Positions 28,435-38,206 are shown, counted from the stretch's first letter. The stretch: DNA of 64,000 bases from Sphingobium algorifonticola (GCF_004005485.1 NZ_RZUL01000003.1:496001-560000), one strand, 5' to 3'. Notes: generated from the sequence alone by a model not told the origin. Translations and numbers: made by a program.

Positions 28435-28566
28435 TCAGCGATCCCGTTTCAGGCTGTCGGCCCGCTGCTCGGCCGCGCGCATCGCACGCCAGGCGGCGAT
28501 GGAAAGGCCCAGCGTACCCGCAAAGGTCAGGGCATAAGCGGCAATCACGAACGGCCAGGGGTTCAC
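28435..28566 (-). CDS. ccmD: Heme exporter protein CcmD (43 aa)
   Basis: A short gene easily missed by length cut-offs. A GTG at 28566, 7 nt after the ccmC stop, opens 43 codons beginning NPWPFVIAAYALTFAGTLG and ending in a basic stretch (RADSLKRDR). It has one membrane helix with N-terminal aromatic residues and a charged cytosolic tail, as in CcmD, which stabilises the CcmC-CcmE interaction. The position between ccmC and ccmE matches the canonical order. Confidence 0.88.
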   Translation of the reverse strand: MNPWPFVIAAYALTFAGTLGLSIAAWRAMRAAEQRADSLKRDR

Positions 28567-28573
28567 GGTCGCA

Positions 28574-29305
28574 TCATCCCCGCGCCAGCCGCTGCATCCG
28601 CGCCTCGACCTTGGTTTCGGCCAGGATCGCGCGCATCCGCATCAGCACGATCGCCCCGAACCACAGGGAAAAGCCCAGCACCGTCAGGCCCAGCGGCCAC
28701 AATATCGCACCGTCGATGCTCGATCCGCGCAAGGTGATGCTCGGGCCCTGATGCAGCGTGTTCCACCACACGACGGACCGGTTGATGATCGGAATGTTGA
28801 CTGCGCCGACCAGTCCGAAAATCGCCGTCACCCGGCTGACGCCGCCTGCATTGCCATTGCTCGCGCTCGCATTGCCCAAGGCGATGTAGCCCAGATAAAG
28901 GAAAAACAGCACCAGCATGGACGTCATCCGCCCGTCCCACTGCCAGTAGGTGCCCCAGGTCGGTCGCCCCCACAACGACCCGGTGACGAGGCAGATGGCC
29001 GTGAACAGCGCGCCCGGTGCGGCGATGGCGCGGCCTGCGATCGCCGCCAGCGGATGCCGCCAAACCAGCTGCATCACGGCGGCGATCGCGATGCCGGTCC
29101 AGCCGCCCATGCCCAGCCAGGCGGCGGGCACGTGGATATAGAGAATCCGCACCGTCTGCCCCTGAAGATAATCGGCGGGCGTCAGAAAAAGGCCGCAGGC
29201 ACACCCCAAGACGATCAGAACAAGACCGCCCCAGAACAACCACGGCGTGACGGGCCGCGCAATCGAAAGGAACCGGGCAGGATTGGCGTAGGCATGCATT
29301 GGCAT
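28574..29305 (-). CDS. ccmC: Heme exporter/handling protein CcmC
   Basis: A 243-residue protein with six membrane helices. The WWD motif appears as WGTYWQWDGRMTSML near residue 118, with flanking histidines in RILYIHVPAAWLGM (about 50) and NTLHQGPSI (about 175). It loads heme on CcmE. The ATG at 29305 (MPMHAYANP) gives normal length; the frame open to 29482 would extend into the purF promoter region. The ABC subunits ccmA and ccmB are not in this cluster, because purF begins just upstream on the other strand. Confidence 0.95.
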   Translation of the reverse strand: MPMHAYANPARFLSIARPVTPWLFWGGLVLIVLGCACGLFLTPADYLQGQTVRILYIHVPAAWLGMGGWTGIAIAAVMQLVWRHPLAAIAGRAIAAPGALFTAICLVTGSLWGRPTWGTYWQWDGRMTSMLVLFFLYLGYIALGNASASNGNAGGVSRVTAIFGLVGAVNIPIINRSVVWWNTLHQGPSITLRGSSIDGAILWPLGLTVLGFSLWFGAIVLMRMRAILAETKVEARMQRLARG

Positions 29306-29551
29306 CGTCTTTACCCCCGCCCAAGCGCCAAGGCCAGTGGCCAGTTGCCCGAAGTGCACAATAAAGTTGGACATATACGGCGTCAGGCAAAACGGACATC
29401 GCGCGGCAACGCTCTGTTCCGTCGCGAGACATGATTTTTTGTTGCGGGGGTTTTTTGTTACAGGGAGGCGACAAACCGGCATCTAGCCCCTATATGCCGC
29501 CCGAACGATGCCCGCAGGGCGTCAACGCATTGGCAGCGGGTCCCTTAGCTT

Positions 29552-31012
29552 ATGCTTACCACAAACCCTTTCGATGACGACAAGTTGCGGGAGGAATGCG
29601 GCATTTTCGGCATCTCCGGCGCCGAAACCGCCTCGGCGATCGTCGCGCTCGGCCTTCACGCGCTTCAGCACCGCGGTCAGGAAGCGGCGGGAATCACGAG
29701 CTGGGACGGGCATGACTTCCACACCCATCGCGCGATGGGCCATGTCGCGGGCAATTTCGATCGCGACGAAGTGATCCGGGCGCTTCCGGGCCATTCCGCC
29801 TGCGGCCATGTGCGCTACTCCACCACGGGTGAAACATCGCTGCGCAATGTTCAGCCGCTCTATGCCGAACTGGCATCGGGCGGCTTTGCCATTGCGCACA
29901 ACGGCAATATCTCCAACGCGGGCAAGCTGCGGCGGGAGCTGGTGCGGCGCGGGTCAATCTTTCAGTCGACGTCGGACACCGAAGTCATCATCCATCTGGT
30001 GGCGACATCGACCTACCGGACGCTGCTCGACAAGTTCATCGACGCGCTCAAGCATGTCGAAGGCGCTTATTCCCTTATCTGCATGACACCCGAAGGCATG
30101 ATCGCCTGCCGCGATCCGCTGGGCATCCGTCCGCTGGTCATGGGCATGCTGGGCGATTCGCCGATCTTCGCGTCGGAGACAGTCGCCCTCGATGTCGTCG
30201 GCGCGGACTATCTGCGCTCGATCGACCCCGGCGAGCTGGTGATCGTCACGAACAGCGGCGAAGTGCGCAGCCATCGCCCCTTCGGCGACGTCGCGCCCCG
30301 GCCCTGCATCTTCGAGCATGTCTATTTCTCCCGCCCGGATTCGATCGTGGACGGCAACAGCGTCTATTCGGTCCGCAAGGCGATCGGTGCGCAGCTGGCG
30401 ATCGAAAATCCGGTCGATGCCGACTATGTCATTCCCGTGCCCGACAGCGGTGTTCCCGCCGCGATCGGCTATGCGCAACAATCGGGCATCCCGTTCGAAC
30501 TTGGCATCATCCGGTCGCATTACGTCGGCCGCACGTTCATCCAGCCGAGCGACAAAGTGCGCCATCTGGGCGTGAAGCTGAAGCACAACGCCAATCGCGC
30601 GCTGATCGAAGGCAAAAAGATCGTCCTGATCGATGATTCGATCGTGCGCGGCACCACCAGCCTCAAGATCGTGCAGATGATGCGCGAGGCCGGCGCGGCG
30701 CAGGTCCACATGCGGATCGCCAGCCCGCCGACCAAGCACAGCTGCTATTATGGGGTCGATACGCCCGAGCGGACGAAGCTGCTGGCGCACAAGCTCGATG
30801 TCGGCGGCATGCAGGATTTCATTCATGCCGACAGCCTCGCCTTCATTTCGATCGACGGCCTCTACAAGGCGCTGGGCGAAGCGAAGCGGGCCGACATCCG
30901 TCCGCAATATTGCGACGCCTGCTTCACCGGCGACTATCCCACCACGCTGACCGACCAGGACGAAGCCGCCGTACGCGACCAGTTCGAACTGCTGGCGGAA
31001 CGGGTGGTCTGA
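29552..31012 (+). CDS. purF: Amidophosphoribosyltransferase
   Basis: A 486-residue enzyme for the first step of purine synthesis. The N-terminal nucleophile cysteine is in REECGIFGISG (residue 16), so a short propeptide is removed. The glutaminase domain shows HRGQEAAGI, RYSTTGE and NGNISN; the PRTase domain has the PRPP loop VLIDDSIVRGTTS. It starts 246 bp from the divergent ccmC. No cvpA precedes it, unlike in many proteobacteria. Confidence 0.97.
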   Translation: MLTTNPFDDDKLREECGIFGISGAETASAIVALGLHALQHRGQEAAGITSWDGHDFHTHRAMGHVAGNFDRDEVIRALPGHSACGHVRYSTTGETSLRNVQPLYAELASGGFAIAHNGNISNAGKLRRELVRRGSIFQSTSDTEVIIHLVATSTYRTLLDKFIDALKHVEGAYSLICMTPEGMIACRDPLGIRPLVMGMLGDSPIFASETVALDVVGADYLRSIDPGELVIVTNSGEVRSHRPFGDVAPRPCIFEHVYFSRPDSIVDGNSVYSVRKAIGAQLAIENPVDADYVIPVPDSGVPAAIGYAQQSGIPFELGIIRSHYVGRTFIQPSDKVRHLGVKLKHNANRALIEGKKIVLIDDSIVRGTTSLKIVQMMREAGAAQVHMRIASPPTKHSCYYGVDTPERTKLLAHKLDVGGMQDFIHADSLAFISIDGLYKALGEAKRADIRPQYCDACFTGDYPTTLTDQDEAAVRDQFELLAERVV

Positions 31013-31031
31013 CTATCACGATGGAATAGCC

Positions 31032-31131
31032 CCGTTCGGGCTGAGCGAAGTCGAAGCCTTCTGCCAAGCGCAGCGAGGCACTAGCCTTCGCGGCGCTCCG
31101 GCGGGCACTTCGACAAGCTCAGTGCGAACGG
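31032..31131. repeat. Inverted repeat of the CCGTTCG..CTGAGC..GTCGAAG type
   Basis: Arms at about 31032-31056 and 31107-31131 share CCGTTC, CTGAGC and GTCGAAG with small internal differences. It occupies nearly the whole 126-bp gap between purF and the SDR gene, so the SDR gene's ribosome site sits at its edge. Confidence 0.75.
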
Positions 31132-31138
31132 AACCTAT

Positions 31139-31855
31139 ATGTCTTCTCTTCCCCTCCCCCTCACCGGAAAACTCGCCCTCGTCACCGGGGCCAGCCGCGG
31201 CATCGGCGCGGCGACCGCGCGCACCCTCGCTGCCGCGGGCGCACATGTCATTCTGACCGCCCGCACCACCGGCGGGCTGGAAGAGGTGGAGGACAGCATT
31301 CACGCGGCCGGCGGCAACGCCACGATCGCCCCGCTGGACCTGACCGACGGCGACAGCATCGGGCGTCTCGCCAATGCAGTGGCCGGGCGCTGGCAGGCGC
31401 TGGACATTCTGGTGCTCAACGCCGCGATGCTGGGTAGCCTGGCCGCCGTGCCCGCGATCGATCCCAAGGAGTTTGCCAAGGTGCTGACCCTGAATGTCGG
31501 CGCGCAGCAGGCGCTGATCGCCGCCTTCGATCCGCTGCTGCGCGCCAGCAGTGACGCACGCGTCATCGCCGTCACCAGTTCGGTCGGCGGCACCGCGCGG
31601 CCCTATTGGGGGGCCTATGGCGCGTCGAAGGCGGCTCTGGAGATTCTGGTCAACAGCTATGGCGAGGAAGTGAAGAACATCAGCGCCATCCGCACGCACA
31701 TCGTGGATCCTGGCGCGACCCGCACGGTGATGCGCGCGCGGGCCTATCCGGGGGAGGATCCCGCGACGCTGAAAGGCCCTGAAACGGTGGCAGACGCGAT
31801 ATTGGCGTTGGTGCAGAACGACGCGCCGAGCGGACATCGTATCAGGGTGGGTTAG
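31139..31855 (+). CDS. SDR family NAD(P)-dependent oxidoreductase
   Basis: A 238-residue classical short-chain dehydrogenase: cofactor motif TGASRGIGAAT near residue 16, NAAML near 99, catalytic Ser in VTSSVGG near 143, and YGASK with Tyr and Lys near 157. The start at 31139 follows the repeat directly. The substrate is unknown; the C-terminus (VDPGATRTVMRARAYPGEDP) resembles SDRs found next to purF in related alphaproteobacteria, a resemblance from memory only. Confidence 0.9.
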   Translation: MSSLPLPLTGKLALVTGASRGIGAATARTLAAAGAHVILTARTTGGLEEVEDSIHAAGGNATIAPLDLTDGDSIGRLANAVAGRWQALDILVLNAAMLGSLAAVPAIDPKEFAKVLTLNVGAQQALIAAFDPLLRASSDARVIAVTSSVGGTARPYWGAYGASKAALEILVNSYGEEVKNISAIRTHIVDPGATRTVMRARAYPGEDPATLKGPETVADAILALVQNDAPSGHRIRVG

Positions 31856-31873
31856 GGTTGAAGGTTATGTCGG

Positions 31874-31949
31874 TTCCCCGGCGAAAGCCGGGGTCCAGGG
31901 CGACGGAGCGCAGCCCTGTTAGGCCCTGAGCCTCGGCTTTCGCCGGGAA
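31874..31949. repeat. Palindromic intergenic repeat (GGGGTCCA type), second copy
   Basis: Left arm from TTCCCCGGCGAAAGCCGGGG, right arm ending CTCGGCTTTCGCCGGGAA. It follows the SDR stop by 18 bp and may act as its transcript end or that of the convergent small gene. Confidence 0.75.
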
Positions 31950-31985
31950 ACAGCGAAAAGCAAGTCGGCACCAGCCGACATGTTA

Positions 31986-32132
31986 TCAGTCCTCGCTGCG
32001 ACGCTCGCCGTTACGCCGGTCGGCCACGCGTCGTTCCGGGCCGGTATAGCTGTCGTCCTGCTTCTTGCGGCGCTCGCTCTCGCGCCGTTCCGCGGCACGC
32101 CGCTCGTCCCCGCTCTCCTGATCGGTGCTCAT
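31986..32132 (-). CDS. Small Arg/Glu-rich hypothetical protein (48 aa)
   Basis: The ATG at 32132 has AGGGAGAAC in front and gives 48 residues, strongly charged, with a repeated RR pattern: ERRAAERRESERR then GPERRVADRRNGERR. No membrane segment, no Cys. A longer frame to 32192 adds only unlikely residues. The GPERRxxDRR pattern is seen in short proteobacterial proteins, but I cannot name a family or role. It sits between the SDR gene and recG. Confidence 0.55.
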   Translation of the reverse strand: MSTDQESGDERRAAERRESERRKKQDDSYTGPERRVADRRNGERRSED

Positions 32133-32279
32133 CCCTGTTCTCCCTGTCCCGTCCGCCGGGGATATGTCCCTTCGTGCGACAAGCCGAGCCAAGCACGGCC
32201 CGGAAGCTTCCAGTATATTGCAGAAAAATTAACATTTTGCCACTTTGTATACCGCAGCATGATCGCACGGGTGGCCGAC

Positions 32280-34343
32280 CTAACCGCCGCGCAAAAGCGT
32301 AACCGCGGCATCCCGTTCGAACAGATACAGGCAGGCGCGGGCCGCCTGGCCGCGCAGTGAATCCAGCCCGCCATCCCGGTCGATCAACAGCCGGGCGTCG
32401 TCGCGCGCCGCATCGATCATATCGGCCAGATGTTCCGGCGTCGCCAGCTTCATCTCGGCATCGCCGGACTGGCGCGTCCCCAGCACTTCGCCCGCCCCGC
32501 GCAAGTCGAGATCGGCCTCGGCAATACGGAAACCATCGTTGGTCTCGCGCATCAGCGCCAACCGCGCCCGCGCAGTTTCCGACAGGGCATTGCCGCGCAG
32601 CAGCAGGCACACCGACGCCTTGTCGCCGCGCCCCACCCGCCCGCGCAACTGATGCAATTGCGCCAAGCCAAAGCGGTCCGCGCCCTCGATAATCATCAGC
32701 GTCGCATTGGGCACATCGACGCCTACTTCGATCACCGTGGTGGCCACCAGTATCTTGGTCACGTCGCGGGCGAAGCCGTCCATTACCGCGTCCTTGTCCG
32801 GCCCCTTCATCCGCCCGTGGACCAGCGCCACCGCATCGCCGAAGCGCATCCGCAGCGTCTCTGCGCGCACCTCCGCAGCGGTCTGGTCGCTCATCTCGCT
32901 TTCCTCGACCAGCGGGCACACCCAATAGGCCTGACCCCCGCCCGCAACATGCCGCCCCAGCGCCTCTATCACCTCATCGACCCGATCGATCGAGAGCACC
33001 CGCGTCTCGATCGGCTGGCGACCCGGCGGCATCTCGTCGAGGCGCGACACGTCCATTTCGCCATAATGCGTCAGCGTCAGGGTGCGCGGGATCGGGGTCG
33101 CCGTCATCACCAGCAGATGCGGCGCGCGTTCCGCCTTGGCCGCCAGCATCATCCGCTGCGCCACGCCGAAGCGATGCTGCTCGTCGATCACCGCCAGCGC
33201 GAGCGCCTTGTACTGCACGGCCTCCTGAAAGATGGCATGCGTGCCGACGAGGATGTCGATGCTCCCGTCCGCCAGCCCCATCAACGTCGATTCGCGTACC
33301 TTGCCCTTTTCGCGCCCCGTCAGGATCGCGATTGTCACCGGCAGGCCCGCCAGCATCTTCTGCAACGTCGCAAAATGCTGCCGCGCCAGTATCTCGGTCG
33401 GCGCGAGCATCGCCGCCTGCCTGCCTGCCTCCACGGCATTGAGCATCGCCATCAGCGCCACCAGCGTCTTGCCCGATCCCACATCGCCTTGCAGCAGGCG
33501 CAGCATCGGCGTGCCCTGCGCCATATCGCCGTCGATCTCCGCCGTCGCCCGCCGCTGCGCCCCTGTCGGCGCGAACGGCAGTTTCAGCATCGCGCGCAGC
33601 CGCCCGTCGCCCGCGATCGGCACACCGCGCCGCCTGCGCCCCGCCGCGCGCACCAGCATCAGCGCGAGTTGCCCGGCGAAAATCTCGTCATAGGCCATCC
33701 GCTCGCGCGCCAGCGCCTCGTCCGGCTGCCGGTGGACCATGTGCAGCGCATCGTGCCATCCGGGCCATTGCCGCTTGGCCAGCAGGCTCGGCTCGATCCA
33801 TTCGGGCAGAACAGGCGCCCGCTCCAGCGCCTGCGTCACCAGGTCGCGCATCCGGTTGTTCGAAAGCCCTTCGGACAGGCGATAGACTGGCTCGCGTGCA
33901 GGCACGCTGGCGGCCTCCTCGACTGGCAACACATGGTCGGGATGCACCATCTGCAAGTCCTGCCCATAAAGCTCCAGCCTGCCGGACACGAACTTGCGTT
34001 CACCCAGCGGCAACAGCTTGCGCGGCCAGCCGCTGTTCTTCCCGAAATAGATCAGCGAAACATAATTGCCCGCCGCATCGGTCGCATGGACGCGAAACGG
34101 CGCCCGCATGCCGCCGCCGGCCTTGTAGTCGACGGGCGTCAGCACCGTGCCCACGATCCGCCCCGCCTGGCGCATGTCCAGCGCGTCCACGATCAGCCGG
34201 TCGATCCAGGCCACTGGCAGATGAAAGGCGACATCGACCGCGCGCGCCAGCCCCAACCGCTCCAGCGGACGCGCAAGCGCGGTGCCGACGCCTTTCAATG
34301 CCGATATTTCGGCAAACAGTGGATTGAGAATATCGGGGCGCAT
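32280..34343 (-). CDS. recG: ATP-dependent DNA helicase RecG
   Basis: A 687-residue branch-migration helicase that regresses stalled forks. It has an N-terminal wedge/OB domain (IVGTVLTPVDYKAGGG...FGKNSGWPRKLL), Walker A GDVGSGKTLVAL, DEQHRFG as the DExH box, TATPIPRTLTLT, and the C-terminal TRG-type motif region GRGDKASVCLLL. The ATG at 34343 (MRPDILNPL) is preferred over 34385, which would run close to the divergent sdhE start. The recG / sdhE / mfd arrangement is a familiar alphaproteobacterial one. Confidence 0.95.
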   Translation of the reverse strand: MRPDILNPLFAEISALKGVGTALARPLERLGLARAVDVAFHLPVAWIDRLIVDALDMRQAGRIVGTVLTPVDYKAGGGMRAPFRVHATDAAGNYVSLIYFGKNSGWPRKLLPLGERKFVSGRLELYGQDLQMVHPDHVLPVEEAASVPAREPVYRLSEGLSNNRMRDLVTQALERAPVLPEWIEPSLLAKRQWPGWHDALHMVHRQPDEALARERMAYDEIFAGQLALMLVRAAGRRRRGVPIAGDGRLRAMLKLPFAPTGAQRRATAEIDGDMAQGTPMLRLLQGDVGSGKTLVALMAMLNAVEAGRQAAMLAPTEILARQHFATLQKMLAGLPVTIAILTGREKGKVRESTLMGLADGSIDILVGTHAIFQEAVQYKALALAVIDEQHRFGVAQRMMLAAKAERAPHLLVMTATPIPRTLTLTHYGEMDVSRLDEMPPGRQPIETRVLSIDRVDEVIEALGRHVAGGGQAYWVCPLVEESEMSDQTAAEVRAETLRMRFGDAVALVHGRMKGPDKDAVMDGFARDVTKILVATTVIEVGVDVPNATLMIIEGADRFGLAQLHQLRGRVGRGDKASVCLLLRGNALSETARARLALMRETNDGFRIAEADLDLRGAGEVLGTRQSGDAEMKLATPEHLADMIDAARDDARLLIDRDGGLDSLRGQAARACLYLFERDAAVTLLRGG

Positions 34344-34429
34344 GACTATCTGGGCAGCACTATCGCAGCGGGCCGGGCTTATCAAACGCCCCGTCCGCCA
34401 ATCCTCGTTATGCCTGAAGGGCCAGCATC

Positions 34430-34696
34430 ATGCACCAAGACCCCCGCCTGCGCCGTATCGGCTTTCGCGCATCGCATCGCGGCACGAAGGAAGCGGACCT
34501 GATGATCGGCGGTTTCTTCGATGCCCATGGCGCGACATGGGATGAAGGCCAGCTTGCCTGGTTCGAGGCCCTGCTGGAGGAGCAGGATGTCGACATCATG
34601 GCGTGGGCGTTGGGCACACAGCCGGTGCCCGATCGCTATCAGGGGCCGATGATGGACGCGATGCGCAGGCTCGATTTCGTGCCGGTTGAGGATTGA
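34430..34696 (+). CDS. sdhE: FAD assembly factor SdhE
   Basis: An 88-residue helical protein that promotes covalent FAD attachment to the succinate dehydrogenase flavoprotein. The family motif RGTKEADLMIGGF (RGxxE) lies at residues 18-30, followed by FEALLEEQDVDIMAW. It is divergent from recG and upstream of mfd, with a perfect hairpin between it and mfd. Confidence 0.93.
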   Translation: MHQDPRLRRIGFRASHRGTKEADLMIGGFFDAHGATWDEGQLAWFEALLEEQDVDIMAWALGTQPVPDRYQGPMMDAMRRLDFVPVED

Positions 34697-34699
34697 ACG

Positions 34700-34722
34700 A
34701 TCCTCCCCTTCCAGGGGAGGAT
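34700..34722 (+). terminator. Perfect 10-bp hairpin after sdhE
   Basis: ATCCTCCCCT and AGGGGAGGAT enclose a 3-nt loop, starting 4 bp after the sdhE stop. The following bases are TTCCGAAC, so the U tract is weak. It may attenuate read-through into mfd or be a stray member of the CTCCCC repeat family. Confidence 0.6.
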
Positions 34723-34744
34723 TTCCGAACAATAATGGAATGAT

Positions 34745-37700
34745 GTGACCGACCTTCAGACAATCCTGCGCGCCACAGCGCCTCTCACGCTGTCGGGCGT
34801 TCCGGCGGGGTTCCAGCCCTGGCTGCTGGCGGACATTGCCCGCGCCGCATCCTCGCGCGCGGTGTTCATCGCGCCGGACGAGCAACTGATGCAAGCCGTG
34901 GCGGACAGCGCGCAGTTCTTCGCGCCCGATCTGGAGGTGATCCGCATCCCGGCATGGGACTGCCTGCCCTATGATCGCGCCTCGCCTTCGCTGCGCGCGG
35001 CATCCGACCGGCTGGCGGGGCTGCACGCCCTGCAACGCAAGCCGGGCAGCGCGCAGCTTGTCGTCACCACGATCAACGCGCTCACGCAACGGACACTGAC
35101 GCCGTTCCGCGTCCGCCAGCTTGTTGCCCGCCTTGCCCCCGGCGAACGCCTCGCCATTTCAAAGCTGGCGGAGTTGCTCCAGGCGAACGGCTATGTCCGC
35201 ACCGATACGGTGCATGATGCGGGCGAATATGCGATCCGCGGCGGCATTGTCGATCTGTTTCCCGGCGGCGAGGCCCAACCCCTGCGGCTGGACTTCTTCG
35301 GGGATGAGATCGAGACGCTCCGTCGCTTCGATCCGGGCGATCAGCGGACGACAGGCGCGGTCGACAGCTTCACCTTGCTCCCGGCCTCCGAAGTGCTGCT
35401 GGATGCCGAGACGATCAAGCGGTTCCGCAGCCGCTATCGCGAGATATTCGGCGCGACGGCGACAGGCGATCCGCTGTATCAGGCGGTCAGCGACGGGCGG
35501 CGGCTGGCGGGAATGGAGCATTGGTTGCCGCTGTTCGAGGAACGGCTGGTGCCGCTCACCGACCATCTGGGCGACGACGCGATCCTGATCCGCGACCATG
35601 GCGTGACAGCGGCGGCGGAGCAGCGGCTCGAATCGATCCGCGACTATCACGCCAACCGCATCGAGGCGCGCTCCTCCGATCCCGGCGCCTATCGTCCGCT
35701 CGACCCGGCCCAGCTTTATTTGAACGATGCGGAATGGCATGGCGCGATCGCGGCGCGCGCCATCCACATCACCAGCCCCTATCACGAACCCCAACGTACG
35801 ACGGTGCTGGACTTCGGCGTTGACGGCCCGCGCGACTTCGCCCCTGAACGGGCGCAGAACGTCAACGTCTACGAAGCGGTAGCGAAGCACATCGCGAAGC
35901 TGGGCAAGGGCCGCAAGGTCGTCATCGCCAGCTATTCGCCCGGCGCACGCGAACGTCTATCCGGCCTGCTCGCCGATCACGGCGTCAAGCGAACGGCGGC
36001 GGCGGACAACTGGCAGGAGGCGCTGGGCCTCTCCGCCAGCGGTGCCATATCCCTGATCGTCCTGCCGCTCGACCATGGCTTTGCCGCGCCGGACGTGGCG
36101 GTGCTGACCGAGCAGGACATATTGGGCGATCGTCTCGTCCGCCGCGCCAAGCGCCGCAAGAGCGCCGACGCATTCCTCTCCGAACTGGCGACGCTGACAC
36201 CCGGCGATCTTGTGGTCCATGCCGATCACGGCATCGGGCGCTATGATGGCATCATGTCGATCCCGGTCGGCAATGCCCCCCACGACTGCGTGGCCCTGGG
36301 CTATGCGGGCGGGGACAAGCTCTATGTCCCGGTCGAGAATCTCGATGTCCTCTCCCGCTACGGATCGGAGACCGACGGCGTCCCGCTCGACCGGCTTGGG
36401 GGCGAGGCATGGCAGCGGCGCAAGGCGAAAATGCGCGAGCGCATCCGCGAGATCGCGGGCGAACTGCTCAAGACCGCCGCCGCCAGGGCGCTGCGCCCCG
36501 CACCGATCGCCGAGCCGGACAGCGCAGGCTATCCAAGCTTCGTGGACCGCTTCCCTTATCAGGAGACGGACGATCAGGAACGCGCCATCGCCGATGTGCT
36601 GGCGGACCTTGCCGCCGGATCGCCGATGGACCGCCTTGTCTGCGGCGACGTGGGTTTCGGCAAGACCGAAGTCGCGCTGCGCGCCGCCTTCGTTGCGGCG
36701 ATGGCGGGGATGCAGGTGGCGCTCATTTGCCCGACCACCCTTCTCGCGCGCCAGCATTTCAACAATTTCGAGGATCGGTTCCGCGGCTTTCCGCTGCGCG
36801 TCGGCCGCCTCTCCCGCCTCGTCCCCGCCGCCGAAGCGAAGGCGACCAAGGCGGGCCTCGCGGACGGGACGCTCGACATCGTGATCGGCACCCACGCACT
36901 GCTCACCAAGGGTCTAGCGTTCAAGCGTCTCGGCCTCGTCATCGTCGATGAAGAACAGCGGTTCGGCGTCGTCCACAAGGAACGTCTGAAAAGCCTCAAG
37001 ACCGACGTGCATGTGCTGACGCTGACCGCGACGCCGATCCCCCGCACGCTGCAAATGGCAATGTCCGGCCTGCGCGAGCTGTCGGTGATCCAGACCCCGC
37101 CGGTCGATCGCCTGGCGGTGCGGACCTACATCATGCCGTGGGACCCCGTGGTCATCCGCGAGGCGCTGCTGCGCGAACATTATCGCGGCGGACAGAGCTT
37201 CTTCGTTGTGCCCCGCATCGCAGACCTGACCGAGATCGAAGCCTTCCTGCGCGAGGACGTGCCGGAGGTCCGCGCCGTCGTCGCCCATGGCCAGATGGCA
37301 CCCGGCGAAGTCGAGGAGCGCATGTCCGCCTTTTACGACAAGCGGTATGATGTGCTGCTCTCCACCACCATCGTCGAAAGCGGGCTGGATATCCCCAGCG
37401 CCAACACCCTCATCATCCATCGCGCCGATCGCTTCGGGCTTGCCCAGCTCTACCAGTTGCGCGGGCGCGTCGGCCGCTCGAAGACTCGCGCCTACGCCTA
37501 TATGACGACGGCCGCCGACCGGATCGTGACCGAGACGGCGGACAAAAGGCTCAAGGTGCTCTCCGACCTCGATACGCTGGGCGCAGGATTTCAGCTCGCC
37601 AGTCACGATCTCGATATTCGCGGCGCAGGCAATCTGGTCGGCGACGAGCAATCAGGCCACATCCGCGAAGTGGGCTTTGAACTCTACCAGTCGATGCTGG

Positions 37701-38206
37701 AGGAGGCGATCCTCGACGCCAAGGCAGGCGGTATCGTGGCGGAGCGGGCGCGCGAGGCCTTCTCCCCTCAGATCACGATCGACGCGCCGATCATGATCCC
37801 CGAAGATTACGTGCCGGATCTCGACCTGCGCATGGGTCTGTATCGCCGGATCAACGATCTGGACGACCGGCAGGGTATCGAATCCTTCGCCGCCGAACTC
37901 ATCGACCGCTTCGGCAAGCTGCCTGCGCCGACGCAGAATCTGCTCAAGCTCATCGAGATCAAGCAGAACTGCCTCAAGGCCAACATCGCCAAGATGGATG
38001 TGGGCGGCAAAGGCGCGCTGGTGAGTTTCTTCGGCGACAGCTTCCCCAATCCCGCGGGCCTCATTGTCTATGTGCAACGGCTGGACGGCACAGCGAAGCT
38101 GCGGCCGGACAGCAAGCTGGTCATCACCCGCGTATGGGCCGATCCGCAGGCGCGGCTCAACGCGGCATTGCAATTGTCCAAGGGCCTGGCGAAAGTCGCG
38201 GCCTGA
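34745..38206 (+). CDS. mfd: Transcription-repair coupling factor Mfd
   Basis: An 1153-residue translocase that removes RNA polymerase stalled at lesions and recruits UvrA. In order: a UvrB-homology region, an RNA polymerase interaction domain (GDLVVHADHGIGRYDGI near 490), a RecG-like motor with CGDVGFGKTEVALRAAF, DEEQRFGVVHKERLK and TATPIPRTLQMA, then a C-terminal autoinhibitory domain. The start is GTG at 34745 (ATG at 34743 is out of frame). Length matches the family. Confidence 0.97.
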   Translation: MTDLQTILRATAPLTLSGVPAGFQPWLLADIARAASSRAVFIAPDEQLMQAVADSAQFFAPDLEVIRIPAWDCLPYDRASPSLRAASDRLAGLHALQRKPGSAQLVVTTINALTQRTLTPFRVRQLVARLAPGERLAISKLAELLQANGYVRTDTVHDAGEYAIRGGIVDLFPGGEAQPLRLDFFGDEIETLRRFDPGDQRTTGAVDSFTLLPASEVLLDAETIKRFRSRYREIFGATATGDPLYQAVSDGRRLAGMEHWLPLFEERLVPLTDHLGDDAILIRDHGVTAAAEQRLESIRDYHANRIEARSSDPGAYRPLDPAQLYLNDAEWHGAIAARAIHITSPYHEPQRTTVLDFGVDGPRDFAPERAQNVNVYEAVAKHIAKLGKGRKVVIASYSPGARERLSGLLADHGVKRTAAADNWQEALGLSASGAISLIVLPLDHGFAAPDVAVLTEQDILGDRLVRRAKRRKSADAFLSELATLTPGDLVVHADHGIGRYDGIMSIPVGNAPHDCVALGYAGGDKLYVPVENLDVLSRYGSETDGVPLDRLGGEAWQRRKAKMRERIREIAGELLKTAAARALRPAPIAEPDSAGYPSFVDRFPYQETDDQERAIADVLADLAAGSPMDRLVCGDVGFGKTEVALRAAFVAAMAGMQVALICPTTLLARQHFNNFEDRFRGFPLRVGRLSRLVPAAEAKATKAGLADGTLDIVIGTHALLTKGLAFKRLGLVIVDEEQRFGVVHKERLKSLKTDVHVLTLTATPIPRTLQMAMSGLRELSVIQTPPVDRLAVRTYIMPWDPVVIREALLREHYRGGQSFFVVPRIADLTEIEAFLREDVPEVRAVVAHGQMAPGEVEERMSAFYDKRYDVLLSTTIVESGLDIPSANTLIIHRADRFGLAQLYQLRGRVGRSKTRAYAYMTTAADRIVTETADKRLKVLSDLDTLGAGFQLASHDLDIRGAGNLVGDEQSGHIREVGFELYQSMLEEAILDAKAGGIVAERAREAFSPQITIDAPIMIPEDYVPDLDLRMGLYRRINDLDDRQGIESFAAELIDRFGKLPAPTQNLLKLIEIKQNCLKANIAKMDVGGKGALVSFFGDSFPNPAGLIVYVQRLDGTAKLRPDSKLVITRVWADPQARLNAALQLSKGLAKVAA

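Noticed and set aside
32430..34502. A 690-codon plus-strand open frame opposite recG
   Set aside because: Shadow of the recG codon pattern; no recognisable protein features.
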